A stretch of 64,000 nucleotides of DNA from Dactylellina haptotyla (Eukaryota > Ascomycota > Orbiliomycetes > Orbiliales > Orbiliaceae), in NCBI GenBank assembly GCA_031310005.1, contig CM062380.1, positions 1,302,001 through 1,366,000 on the forward strand. The letters run 5' to 3'. The notes beneath the pieces are model-generated. The model saw nothing but the letters and a program-made list of their open reading frames with translations, ran no database searches and was not told where the DNA came from. A program made the position numbers and the translations under genes. Below are positions 11,618-21,960 of this stretch, in pieces (position 1 is the first letter of the stretch; each line of letters begins with the position of its first letter).

Positions 11618-13193
11618 CTTTGAAGTTCAAACTTGTGTATCTATCCGAAATATCGATATATCGTACACTACTGTTGTCTAATTTCCACCTACTCCCCGAG
11701 TTTTTCTTTCAAAAAGCCAATCTTCCCCCTTCACAGTAAAACACAGCAACTACCCTTCCCGTCCTTCTTATACATCCTGTAATGGCGACCAGATGGTTTC
11801 TATCACATCTACCTATCCCAATGAATATACATGCGCGGTACCGTGCATGCAGGTGCATGACGCCTCGAACACAACATGTTAACAAACCCTTCAGCTTCAA
11901 CAGAAAATTTTCATGAAAACTTCGAGCCTCCTCTATAGTTTCTCCGAGTATGCGACCCTTCTTATCATTTCGCCTCCGCACAGAGCGAGGGAAAGCGCCA
12001 CGCGGATCCACTGCCGCATGAATTTGAATTCGAAGCCTAGGAAATCGGACCACATGGCAGAGGAAGGTGTGTTGGGTGCTGCGCTTGGCGCAGAAAAAGC
12101 ACCACTTTTGCCCCCCACAGCTCACAGCAGGTCAGCCGCACCGATTTCTCGTGCCGTCCCCATTTGAGAAGAGGTAGGTATTCCGAGGTACAATTCATTT
12201 TCAATCACGGACACGGAAACCTACATAGTTCAAAATCAAAGATCTTGGGGTCGAGACTAACTGCTACCTGCATAAGGCCTTCGCATACGGTTTCTTTCTG
12301 ATCGACCTTGCGTCATAATTCAACCCGAAGATACAAACTATAGAGATTAAATGTAAAATGTAAAAAAAAAAAATATAAAAAACTTCACAAAAATTCAACG
12401 ATAGCACTCGACTTAACCCCAAGCGCATCGATTAAACACGCGTGCCAGTCAATGTAGCACAAAAGAACACCAAGATTTAACACCGCGGCAGGTTCAGAGA
12501 AAAGAACGTCTTGAAGACAGATTTGTATTATTTTTGCCAACACTGAACGAAACCCACCCTAACTCGTCCCGAAGAGAACCAAAATCCCCACCACACAAGC
12601 TTTGATCCCAGCCAATCAACTGGCTCCCCTCTCGCTTCCTCAGTGTAGTTCAGCTAGGTTCAGCCTCATATGTATGCCGCTCAATCGGGGTTCACCCGCG
12701 CAGATATGTCAACGTACATGACTGGCCGTTGCTAGCTAGAACATTTGGAGTAAAAGCTTAAGAGATCTAAACGTCGACTATCCAGTGATCCGACGTACAG
12801 TGGGGAACCCTATAAATCAGAATTATGCATAATCGGTCCATATGCATACCCACAGTTAGACTCTGCCTGTTATCGCAGTCGGGATATAAATAAATAAAAA
12901 ATACATACCAGCTACGGCTGAAGCATGATAATAGAAAACCTCAAATGACAACATATGTCCGACGAGCCTAACTGCCAGTATATAATTTCGATACACCCGC
13001 CTTCGGGGCTTCTGTCATCATGCCTTTTGCAACCCTTTTCGCAAAGATATTAACCCCTCCGGAATTCCAACACCAATTGGGGTCTCATATATACTCGTCA
13101 ATTCAGAGATATTACCATTAACCCACACGCTATATATTAATATCGATATCCCCAATTTGATTCAAACAAAAACCATAAATCCCCCCATAAAAA
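11618..13193. other. Intergenic region, no supported gene
   Basis: A 1.6-kb divergent region. Open frames around 11709-12167 overlap one another on both strands and lack domains. An A-rich tract lies near 12361-12380. No RNA gene recognised. Confidence 0.45.
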
Positions 13194-13736
13194 ATGACGA
13201 TGCAGGTCGAAATACCAGACATCGGAACCTATAGCCGCGCCGTCCAAAAGATCCACAGCTTCCTATCCGACAATGTCACCCGCATCATCATCATCCACCT
13301 CTACGACATAACAGCCATGGGCCCCGCAATGACCGCAGACGCCGCCTTCCAATACCTGATATCCCAACTTCCCGACCCCTTCGCGAAGAACAAAATCGCC
13401 CTCGCCCGCGCCGAGCTCGATAGAGGCGGTGACCTATCACACCTATACAACGCTAGCTTTTGGACTAGCACGATCGTGGTATTCTACAACGGGGAACAGA
13501 AGAACATCGACGCGGGCAGGCCCCGGAATGAAGTGAACATGGACTTGTTGAACACGGTGAACGGGTATTTAGACAGAGCCGCGGCGCTCGCGAGCATGGC
13601 GTCTTTGTGCCCTGGGTGGATGCCTATCCCCACGGAAGGTTCGGTTTTCGTCCTCACCGTGACGGAAACGGAAACGGTGACGGTGACGGACTCGGGGAGC
13701 GGTGGGGCTGCTGAGACGGGCGGTAAGTTTGGATGA
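13194..13736 (+). CDS. Hypothetical protein, 180 aa (or 206 aa if spliced)
   Basis: The ATG at 13194 follows an A-rich leader. The protein has a helical, mildly hydrophobic body and ends with a Thr/Val/Glu repeat (TVTETETVTVTD) and a Gly/Ala tail; no signal peptide or known domain is seen. A strong donor GTAAGT at 13723 and an acceptor at 13811, with an ACTGAC branch site, would replace the last residues and extend the protein to a stop at 13901-13903. That version has a basic tail (QRRSMYPRRQVRG). Both forms are plausible. The region upstream does not show a clear extra exon. Codon use is GC-rich, like the nearby conserved genes, which supports coding. Confidence 0.5.
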   Translation: MTMQVEIPDIGTYSRAVQKIHSFLSDNVTRIIIIHLYDITAMGPAMTADAAFQYLISQLPDPFAKNKIALARAELDRGGDLSHLYNASFWTSTIVVFYNGEQKNIDAGRPRNEVNMDLLNTVNGYLDRAAALASMASLCPGWMPIPTEGSVFVLTVTETETVTVTDSGSGGAAETGGKFG

Positions 13737-14419
13737 TAATTCCATGGCGGCATTTTATTATTCGTAGTTTTCGTATTTGGAGATATATACTGACAGTTGA
13801 TGATGATGTAGCTCAAAGAAGGTCGATGTATCCCCGGCGACAAGTACGGGGTCCTCCTAAAGTGATTGCTCCGAGAGGGGTACGGTGGTGGTACGGTAGG
13901 TAGCTAGGTATATGGAAACTGGGGATTGTAATATTCTTCCCGCTATAAATCCGTTTGTGTTTTTCCCAGAAGTCTGTATATATTTATACAAGAATGGACG
14001 TATGCGTCAATATAATCAATAATGACATGGTACCAGATTTATAAAGTCTCAAGCTTAAAATATCCTGCTAGTCCATCTTCATCAAAAATTCCATTTTATT
14101 TTAATTCTTTTTGTCATTTTAGTTTACTTTCAACTAAAGAAAAGAAGAAAAAATTCGAAAAGCAAGAAACGGGGGAAAATTCAATCCAAACCGGAACTGA
14201 AAAACAGAAAAATGACGGATATGCATTTGCGAGTGAAAAATTGCCGGCTATATAACAAATGAAGAAAAACGGAATATAGACAAAAGGGACGAAGACCCAC
14301 ATGAGAAGGGAAAAAAAGAGCCCAAACAGAATCTCGCGATCCCCGAGAGGAGAAAGAAAAACCTCGTATGCTTGTGGAGAGCCATCCATCCATGGTACGT
14401 GTAAAAGAAGTCCATGCGA

Positions 14420-14436
14420 TGTGTGTGTGTGTGTGT
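14420..14436. repeat. (TG)n microsatellite
   Basis: About eight TG units, followed by CTGTCTGATG. Confidence 0.9.
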
Positions 14437-14518
14437 CTGTCTGATGTCAATATGATCTTAAAAAATGCTAACTACAAAGATACCAACTTGCAATCTAAAA
14501 CTCAACTTTTCTCCACCC

Positions 14519-14535
14519 ACCCATCCATCCATCCA
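14519..14535. repeat. (CCAT)n microsatellite
   Basis: Four tandem CCAT units flanked by ACCC, in the 3' flank of the verprolin gene. Confidence 0.85.
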
Positions 14536-14588
14536 CCCAATATATATTATAACTCCACTTTGGAAGATATCTTGCGGATACCCCATTC

Positions 14589-16140
14589 CTAATGATCGAG
14601 CAGCCGTAGATCGAACGGCACGCTACTCCCTCTGCCGCTCTTATACCTCCATCCGCCCGCTGGAGGTCCATAAAAATCTCTTCTTGGTTGCGGCAGCTCT
14701 TCCTCTCGCTTCCATCGGAATCTCATATCATCCACCACGATCCTTCCGCCGTTGCCGCCATTCAATTTCGACAAGCTAGCAACACTATCGGGCCGACTGC
14801 TACTTCCAGCCAGTGCCTTCCCCCGTCCGACTGCAGAGTTGATGTTGGAAGATAGGGTAAAGTTGGATATATCTCTTCGAGCTGGTATGCGGCTCTGTGG
14901 GGGTGCCGGCGGTGGCGCTGGAGGTGCTGCCGATGGTGTTTGCGGTGTTGGAGGTGCGTGGCTTGGTGGTGCGAACGAGGTCACTGCTTTTGCGGCTGCG
15001 AGGGCAAAGTTTGGTTGTGTGTGCGGAGGGGTTAAGGGTAATTGCGTGGGTGGTGGCGGTGGACTGTACCGCGTGGGTGGTGGCGCGACATTTCTTGTTG
15101 GTTGTGGAGGTGGAGGTGGAGGGGGCGCCGCCGGTGCCGACGGTGCAGCGAAAGAAGGCGGTGGGGGTGGTGCAGCGAAGGATGGTGGTGCTGGCGCTGG
15201 TACAGAGCGTGAGGGGGGTGCTCTGCCTGCGAAAGGAATTGGCGGTGCTGCGAACGATGGCGGTGGTGGTGGTGGAGCGCCCGAAGGTGCCGAAGAGAGT
15301 CGACGAGCCGTTGGAGGTGGTGCAGGTGGCGGTAGCGACGGAGCTTCTGAGAATGGGCGAGGAGGAGGAACTGCTGGCATGCCCGGTCTTGGGATCAATG
15401 CTGGAGGCTTTCTCGAAGGGACCGAAGGAGCGAAGCCAGTTGGGAGGGAGGGTCGTCCGCCAGGAGCGGCTGGCTTTGACGGTGCCGGGCGAGGAGGGAC
15501 TGGTGCTCTCGGTTTAGCAACAGTTTCGCTGTCTGAAAGATATGGCGAGCTGCCGGATGCTGTATTCGGTATGTTAGCATGCATGCTACCCCTGCAAGAA
15601 ATCGGCTCTTGTCCAATGGATGCATACCTCCTGTGTCTACTCCTCCAGATTTTCTCAGTTTTGGAATTCCGCCAGCGAACAGGCCTGCCAGCTGTGGTGG
15701 TCCATCGCTGCCTCCTCCTCCTCCTCCTCCTCCAAAGCCACTGCCTGAGTCGCTTGAGCTTCTCGGTCTGTTCGTTCCAGCAGCTCCAGGCACAGGGGGC
15801 ACGCCTAACGTCGGCTGTTTCGACGGACGTCCGGGTATCGCAGGTACGGCCCCTAAGGTAGGGCCGGCAGGGCCCGACGGCTTGTTTGCAACCGCAGGCG
15901 CCGATCGATCGTTTGTGACGGCTTTCTTCAGTCTGATTCCCTTGGAGATATCACCGAGGAGGGCACCCTAGAACAGACTGTTAGCACATTGATAGGTTCG
16001 GTAGCTTGAGGAAGATCGTAGCATACTCTTCCAGCACCACCGCCGGGCGGTGCCGAGGGCAGACCAGGCGGAGGTGGAGGTGGAGGACCGCCAAAGCCTG
16101 GTGGAGGCGGCGGCGGCGGAGGCGGAGGTGGTGCCGGCAT
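14589..16140 (-). CDS. VRP1: Verprolin / WIP-family actin regulator
   Basis: Three exons, 16140-16027, 15967-15628 and 15559-14589, encode 474 residues; introns are 59 and 68 bp, both with GCTAAC branch sites, and phases agree. The N-terminus is a poly-proline run, followed right after intron 1 by a WH2 motif (ALLGDISKGIRLKKA, residues about 40-54), the actin-monomer-binding element with its LLxxI and LKK residues. A very long Pro/Ala-rich centre with SH3- and profilin-ligand runs follows. The C-terminus (FRWKREEELPQPRRDF, then YKSGRGSSVPFDL) matches the WASP-binding end of verprolins. The role is cortical actin patch assembly with WASP/Las17 and type I myosin, acting in endocytosis and polarity. 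The glycine-rich open frames on the opposite strand are shadows of the poly-Pro region. Confidence 0.9.
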
Positions 16141-17016
16141 TATTGGCGAGGAGCGAAGTCTACCGCCGACGGGGGGTTAGAGACGATGCGATGGGAGTCT
16201 CGGACGGTCTTCGGAGCCTTTTATCTGTCTGATATCTCGGCCAGCCGTCGTTGCAGGTGACCGTCGGGGTGGTGATGGTGGTGATGATGGTGTTGGTGGT
16301 TGTAGTGCGAGTGATATTAGTAGGAGTAATACGAGCTTGCTTAGCTCTTTGTGACCGTTTGCCCAGCGGCCGTTAACGTTGTTCAAGTGACGTCTTCTGG
16401 AAGCTCGTCAGATGGACGAAAACAGCGGCACAGCACACAGCACAGCGGGCGGGCGTCTTATAAGCAGGTTCCTCGGCCGCGGACTGGGCTCTGATCGGTA
16501 CGCGTGTTCGAAGCTGCCTCGTCGGGAGGAGGTCGCCTGGAGATGTCTGTTCCTGTGCGGTTTGACGTGTCGGCCCTTCTGCCTGGCAGGTTGATTTGCC
16601 TCAAGCGAGCGCCCGCCGTTTCAGCCCTTTTCTCTGCTGCCAACGTCAACCGGCCCGTGGCAGTGCACGCTAAAATGGCACTTTTCGTACGGGGCGTACG
16701 TACTCCAATCAGCATATATTTGAATATATATTTATTTGAATATCCACTCGGTCTCGGACACAGCATATGTTTGAATATATCTGAATATTTTATATCAGGA
16801 GAATAATGATAATGATATTAGTACATTGCCCAGTCCCATTTTGAACGCCAGAATATTATCCCATCAAAAAAATGCCGCAAAATACACACAAAAAAAGATA
16901 TACACAGCAGAGAAACAAAAATATGCAAAATGATACTGCAAATCCGACCCTGTTTATATATATCGCTGAACCAGATAGAGACCGAAAATGAGTAAGTTAC
17001 TTGGGTGGACAGTCAG
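16141..17016. other. Intergenic region upstream of verprolin gene
   Basis: Contains the verprolin 5' region and the 3' flank of the mannosyltransferase. AATATAT-rich near 16710-16800. Open frames at 16412-16806 on both strands show no domain. Confidence 0.5.
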
Positions 17017-18373
17017 TTAAACATGCTTCCACCCGTTCTCCACCAGCACGTGCATCTCGTCCACCAGACAGAAATCCCCAGGCTCGCGCCGTCCGCTCTC
17101 TTCTCCCTCCCACTTCCTCACCCGCTGCACAACCTGCTTCTTCCTCCACGGCAGCCCCAACAAGCTCGTCCCGATCCTCACGGGAATCGACGTGAAATAC
17201 TCCGGCCACCGGTACATGTGGATCTTCTGGTACTCGTATGCTGGGAAATTGTACCCAACCCGCACCAACGGATTGATCCACACACCGCTCCTCTGCGCCG
17301 ACTGGAACCCCGTGTTCGCGTTATCCGCGTGGATCAGACAGCACTCGGACCCTTCTACGTGCGTGACGGCGAGGGAGTCCTCCACCCCGCGGAACCGCAG
17401 CGGCTGCTGCTCGCGCATGAACGGGGCGGCGTCGAAGGCCACCATGCCGTTCCAGCAGCTCTTGACGGGGACGGGAAGGCCGGCCATCATCGCGTCTCTG
17501 CTCTCGCCGCCCGCGAAGAAGGGGAACCGCTGCGTGGGAGCTTCCCGGCCGTTGGTATCTCGTAAGGCGAATGTGTCGTAGTAATATTGCGGTTTGTTGA
17601 AGTCCATCGAGCAGGCGGCCGTGTAGTTCCCTCCTCGTGTTTTGAGTAGCCGTATGACGTCTTTTGCCTATATCATCAAAATATACTTTATCAGCATTTT
17701 GCTTTTGCTTTGCATTTTTAAGGAGGAGAAGGTATTGTATAGTAAAATAGAAGCCTACCGTGAAAACAACGTCATTCAAAAACAATACTCTATCGACAGT
17801 TTCCCCTCGCCTCCGCATGTCGTCCAAGGGCTCCAGCAGCCGGTTCCTCAGCTTAGCCAGCATCGGTATCCGCCGCAACTCCTTCCGGCCCCTCGCAGTC
17901 ATCACCCACCCGGGCTTATCGTCCCCCAACTTGACGACCTCCTCGACCTGCTGCCGGTGCGTGATAGCTTCGATCAACACCCGCCTGGCGACCCCCAACC
18001 GCTCGAGCTCGCGATCCAGCTCCCTCAGCATGGCGGGGGTCTCGTCCCACGACCCGTTCTCGTATATGCTGACAAAGACGTTCTCGGGCCCGAGCTGCTG
18101 GATCAGCATGAGCAATCCGTTGATCCAGAAGGGTTTCAGGATCTTGCCGGAGATCCAGTGGTTGGCGGCGATGAAAACCTTTCCGACGCCGTGGACGCGG
18201 GGGATGGTGATGTCCGGGTTGTAGTCCCAGAGGGTGGCGATGTCCTCGTCCGGGGAGTCATTGTGGTGGAGAAAGTAGATGAAGATGTGGGCGTTCAGGA
18301 GGAAGAAGATGGCGGCGAAGAGGATGCGGCGGAGGAGGCGGTTGTGCGGGGAGGTGCGGCGGCGGAGGAGCAT
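17017..18373 (-). CDS. CMT1/CAP59-type alpha-1,3-mannosyltransferase-like protein
   Basis: Two exons, 18373-17759 and 17667-17017, joined in phase 0 across a 91-bp intron, give 421 residues. A basic N-terminus (LLRRRTSPHNRLLRR) precedes a signal-anchor helix (ILFAAIFFLLNAHIFIYFL), typical of a type II Golgi enzyme. The luminal domain has family features of the cryptococcal mannosyltransferase 1 group: VFIAANHW near the start, VFVSIYENGSWDET, RVLFLNDVVF (a DxD-like nucleotide-sugar site) and SCWNGMVAFDA. In Cryptococcus, relatives build capsule polysaccharide; in ascomycetes their acceptor is largely unknown and probably a wall or secreted glycan. The length is normal, and no inactivating change is seen. 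Confidence 0.88.
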
Positions 18374-19162
18374 GGGGACGTCATGTATCTCGTTCGATAT
18401 TCTGAAACAGGAACCGAATAAAAGAGATGAGTTGAAGATCCAATGTATATGCCGGTGTTTAAAAAAGAGCGACGAGAATTGGGGTATATTAAAAAGCTAT
18501 TTAGGACAAAGAATAGAGAGACGGAGAGTCGACAAGTTGGAATACAAGCTGAAAGGAGAGAGATTAAGGAGAGAGAGTCCAGCGTGTCAGGTCATCATGA
18601 TGGCGGCGGCGGATTGCCATTGTCGAATGTAATGTGGAGTTTCAGGGATGGTCGGATTCCTCAGCCGGGGCGCTCGCCGGGCGAATCGGCCGCTGCGTTT
18701 TCGGCTCCTCGCTTCCACAAATTGCCTTGGCACTCCCTGTCCAGGCCCCGGCACATTGGCTCAATCTTATTCTTATACGGTACATCGAGGTCTCTTTTAT
18801 AAGACGTACGTAGGCACTCGGTGGTGCATTGTTTATGTTGTGATTTATCTAGTTTTTGTATCTTTTGGATGTGTCGAACTATATAATACATCTTCTACAA
18901 TAATACCCTCGTGTATATGCGTCTACATGCATACTTGCAGAGCACAATGAAAGCTTCCCCTGTCAGGATTGCCCTCCCGCACGGACACGCACGGATCGGT
19001 CAATTTAAAAAAGCTGATGTGGCTACCGGGTAGCCGCCACAGCCTGTTCCGATCTCTCGGGTGCGGCAGACAACCGTATACTATCTTCTTTGGGGTTGAA
19101 GCATACAATATACGTACCAAGCCCGTATAAAAGCAACCTTCTAGTCAACCGCCTCTCCAACC
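18374..19162. other. Intergenic region
   Basis: Divergent upstream regions of the mannosyltransferase and the hydrolase. Open frames here lack domains. Purine-rich near 18500-18600. No RNA gene seen. Confidence 0.5.
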
Positions 19163-19855
19163 ATGACTCTCGAATTCTTCCCGGCATCCAAACCGAACAA
19201 GACTGGAGTCCTGGTCCTACCAGGCGGCGGCTACGAGTACATCTCCGCAGACAAAGAAGGCTCGGAACCGGTGAAATGGCTGAACGAGCGGGGCTTCGAC
19301 GCCTGGATTCTAACCTACACAATCGTTGACGACGCCCACCCAGCTCCGATATACCCAAAGCCGCAAGAACAAGCCGTTGACGCCGTGGAAAAAATTCGCC
19401 GTAAAAACTGTGTAACAAAGCTCGGCATCTGGGGTTGGTCTGCCGGCGGACACCTCGCCGCGGTCAATTCGACAGAACCTGGAATAGCTCTGGACTTTTC
19501 CATCCTATCCTACCCTGTTATATCAATGGAGTACCCCGTCACGCACCCAGGTTCGCGGTGCAATCTCATCGGTGACGATGCCTCCCCGGAGTTGGCGAAG
19601 GAAATGTCGGCGCAATATAGGGTGACCGGATCTACGCCGCCTACTTTTATTTTCCATACCGCCAATGATGGCACTGTTCCTGTGAAGAACGCCTTGTTGT
19701 ATGCGGGTGCACTTGATGAGCATCAGCGGCCTTTTAAACTTTTCATCTTGCCGGATGGCCCGCATGGGGTTGGTCTGGCGCTCGATGTGCCCAAGCATAC
19801 TTGGACCGCGGAGCTAGAGCGCTGGCTGCAGGAGTTTATATGCGAACCAAATTGA
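19163..19855 (+). CDS. Alpha/beta hydrolase, esterase (BD-FAE / acetyl-xylan-esterase-like)
   Basis: An uninterrupted 230-residue protein. The oxyanion segment is PGGGY (20-24), in place of the more usual HGGG. The nucleophile elbow is GWSAGG with Ser93, and the rest of the triad fits Asp169 (HTANDGTVP) and His201 (GPHGVG). A small lid is present around residues 120-150. The compact size, the PGGGY motif and the absence of a signal peptide match intracellular BD-FAE-type carbohydrate or feruloyl esterases and kynurenine-formamidase-like hydrolases. The exact substrate is not predictable. It ends about 230 bp before the stop of the convergent ubiquitin-domain gene. Confidence 0.85.
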   Translation: MTLEFFPASKPNKTGVLVLPGGGYEYISADKEGSEPVKWLNERGFDAWILTYTIVDDAHPAPIYPKPQEQAVDAVEKIRRKNCVTKLGIWGWSAGGHLAAVNSTEPGIALDFSILSYPVISMEYPVTHPGSRCNLIGDDASPELAKEMSAQYRVTGSTPPTFIFHTANDGTVPVKNALLYAGALDEHQRPFKLFILPDGPHGVGLALDVPKHTWTAELERWLQEFICEPN

Positions 19856-20083
19856 GAAGCAAAATTTCTGGGAGCAGCAAAGTTTAGAAGTATCCTTAAC
19901 CCTACCAAATTTACAGATATAAAAAAATATAGTAAAACTATACCGTCAAGCAGAAACTAGTTAAATACACATATAACCAACATTGTCATGTTTGGGAAAA
20001 CAAATTCCCCCACACCATGGGTATGGCACACCAAGCTACTCGTCCGATAGAGGAAGCCAGTCTGAATTTTAAATGCAAATCCA

Positions 20084-21960
20084 TCATATAAGCCTTTCCA
20101 TCGCAGCCTCGCGCTCTATCGCCTCCCAACGAGCAATTTGCTCGGACTTAGCATATCTCGAGTTCCTTTCTTTGATAAAACTGATCTCAGACGGCACCGT
20201 GTTCTCCACATATACTGGCATAGTATCGTAAAGTACGTAATTATGATTACTCGTAGAAATCGCGCTCGGGAAGACAGAATTCTCGAACACCGGTGGCGGG
20301 TGCGGGACTTGGTTCTCAAACCTCGACGACGATCCAGCACTGCTAGTTTCTCCCGCACTCCGGAATGAAGTCGTAGTACTATTACTGTTGCGATGGTTAT
20401 GCGGTATTGGAGCGCGTCCATTATCTACCTTTGACGATCGCCGGAATAGATGCCACTTTTTCGATGAGAACAGAGGCACGACGTTGTCAGAGGTCCCCGT
20501 GAGCTGACCGACGCTCTTGACTTGTTGAAAGTTACCATGCACTCTGCTTGGCTCGTGAAAATCGAAAACCCTGGCCCCACCTGATGCAGCGTAAACCTGC
20601 GGTGACACCGGTGAAGGTGGGTTCCCACGGCCGGTGATCATCGCATACAGTTTTGCGTTCAGAATCTGAACATTAAATCCCGTGGTCCTCGAGTGGTCCC
20701 ACAAGTGAGGTATGCTGTCTTCAACAATAGATTGGGAAATCTCACCGCCGGCGGCGAGGCCCATCTCCGCGAGCTCTCTCTTGTAGGCAGCGAATAATGC
20801 AGCTTCCCATGGGAGCAGTTCCGTGTTTCCTCCTCCTCCTCGCAATCTCAACGTCAAATGAACCGTGTCCATTTTGTTAATGTTGTAGTCAGATATCCCT
20901 TTTCGGTATCAGTATCCCTTCCTCAATGGTCAAATATACATCAGAGCGCGGGGCTTATCTACTTACTCCTTCCGTCTTCCATCTGTCCGCCACCCACCAA
21001 CAAGCGTTGCGCATCAGCCGGTATACCTTCTTTGAGTTCTATTCTCGCTTTCAGATCGTAAACCGTATCAGTGCTCTGGGCATTGATGTAGAAGCTCCTC
21101 CCGGTCAGCATTTTGACGATAACGGGATAAGCGTTAGAGGTCTATCAATTCAGTATCTGGATTCCACCATTCGTCTAGTATACAGTTTTAGGGCTAGGGC
21201 GTACCATATGTAATGGTAATCTCGGAGTAATCTCGAATTGAATCCCCCCAGCTGCTTCATCGCCGGTAATTTGAGCCTCGACCGTTAAGCCTCTCCCAAG
21301 TGGGGCGGCTACGAATTGTCTGACCTTCCCCTCGCTCGTTGCAATCCCATCGAGCCAAATTTGGCCGGGCACCACAACATAATCCTGCCCATACTGCCAA
21401 GTCTGCGATACTGTATTTGTCTTATAGATTTCAGGTTCTCCGCTGATAGCGTTTACGCCGCCCGTGTATATCTTGATGGCATACTGGCTATCTACGATCT
21501 GACACGCTTTGAATTGAAAATCAATCCACATCGCTTCTTTCTCTACATGCGTAACAAGGAACTCGCGTCAGCCATGTCTTCTATATTTTCCGGGGGACCC
21601 TGGGTTCTAAATTATTGGTATCATATTACCATGCATCGGCAACAGCAACCCTCCTTTCTTTCTCATGACCTCGGGTAGACGAGGACCTATATGGTCCACA
21701 TTGGTGAGCGTCATGGGCCCAAGGTCTGGAGGCAAACCTGAGATCTGTTGATTGTCTGGCACCCGGACCGTGCGACGAAATGATATTTCCAAAACATCAT
21801 CGACAACGATCTTTTGGTTGTTATCTTGCAGTCTGAGTTTTACTGGCCCCGCTGGCGGATAACACTCAGCTTGTTGCGTTCCCGGGTTCGATTGATGCGG
21901 CTGTTGTTTCGGAACGATGCGAGGGCGAGGAAGGTGCGAAGTATCCATAGGAGTGTTCAT
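20084..21960 (-). CDS. Protein with internal ubiquitin domain, 552 aa
   Basis: Four exons, 21960-21630, 21542-21205, 21141-20967 and 20898-20084, join in frame; introns are 87, 63 and 68 bp. Residues 1-223 form an N-terminal domain with motifs AMWIDFQFKACQIVDSQYAI, GGVNAISGEPE and QDYVVVPGQIWLDGIA. I recall this domain from unnamed fungal proteins that also carry ubiquitin. Residues about 228-303 are a ubiquitin fold built across exons 3-4: VKMLTGRSFYI, LKEGIPADAQRLLVGGGQ, MEDGRRISDYNI, VHLTLRLRGG. Compared with ubiquitin, K6, K27, K33, K63 and H68 are kept, K11 and K29 are Arg, I44 is Leu and K48 is Gly. Four glycines (302-305) follow LRLR and a 247-residue tail continues, so cleavage after the diglycine by a deubiquitinase could release a conjugatable moiety. 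The tail is Ser/Asn-rich and ends in a charged helix. Confidence 0.88.

Larger units (their letters stand above)
13737..14588. other. Intergenic region with microsatellites
   Basis: No supported gene beyond the possible alternative last exon to 13903. It contains a TG run and a CCAT run just beyond the verprolin stop, listed separately. Overlapping open frames at 14022-14592 look like low-complexity shadows. Confidence 0.5.

Noticed and set aside
14752-15861. Glycine-rich 369-codon frame on the plus strand
   Set aside because: It is antisense to the poly-Pro/Ala region of verprolin; proline codons read backwards give glycine. It has no domain, and verprolin has clear splice sites and WH2 motif.
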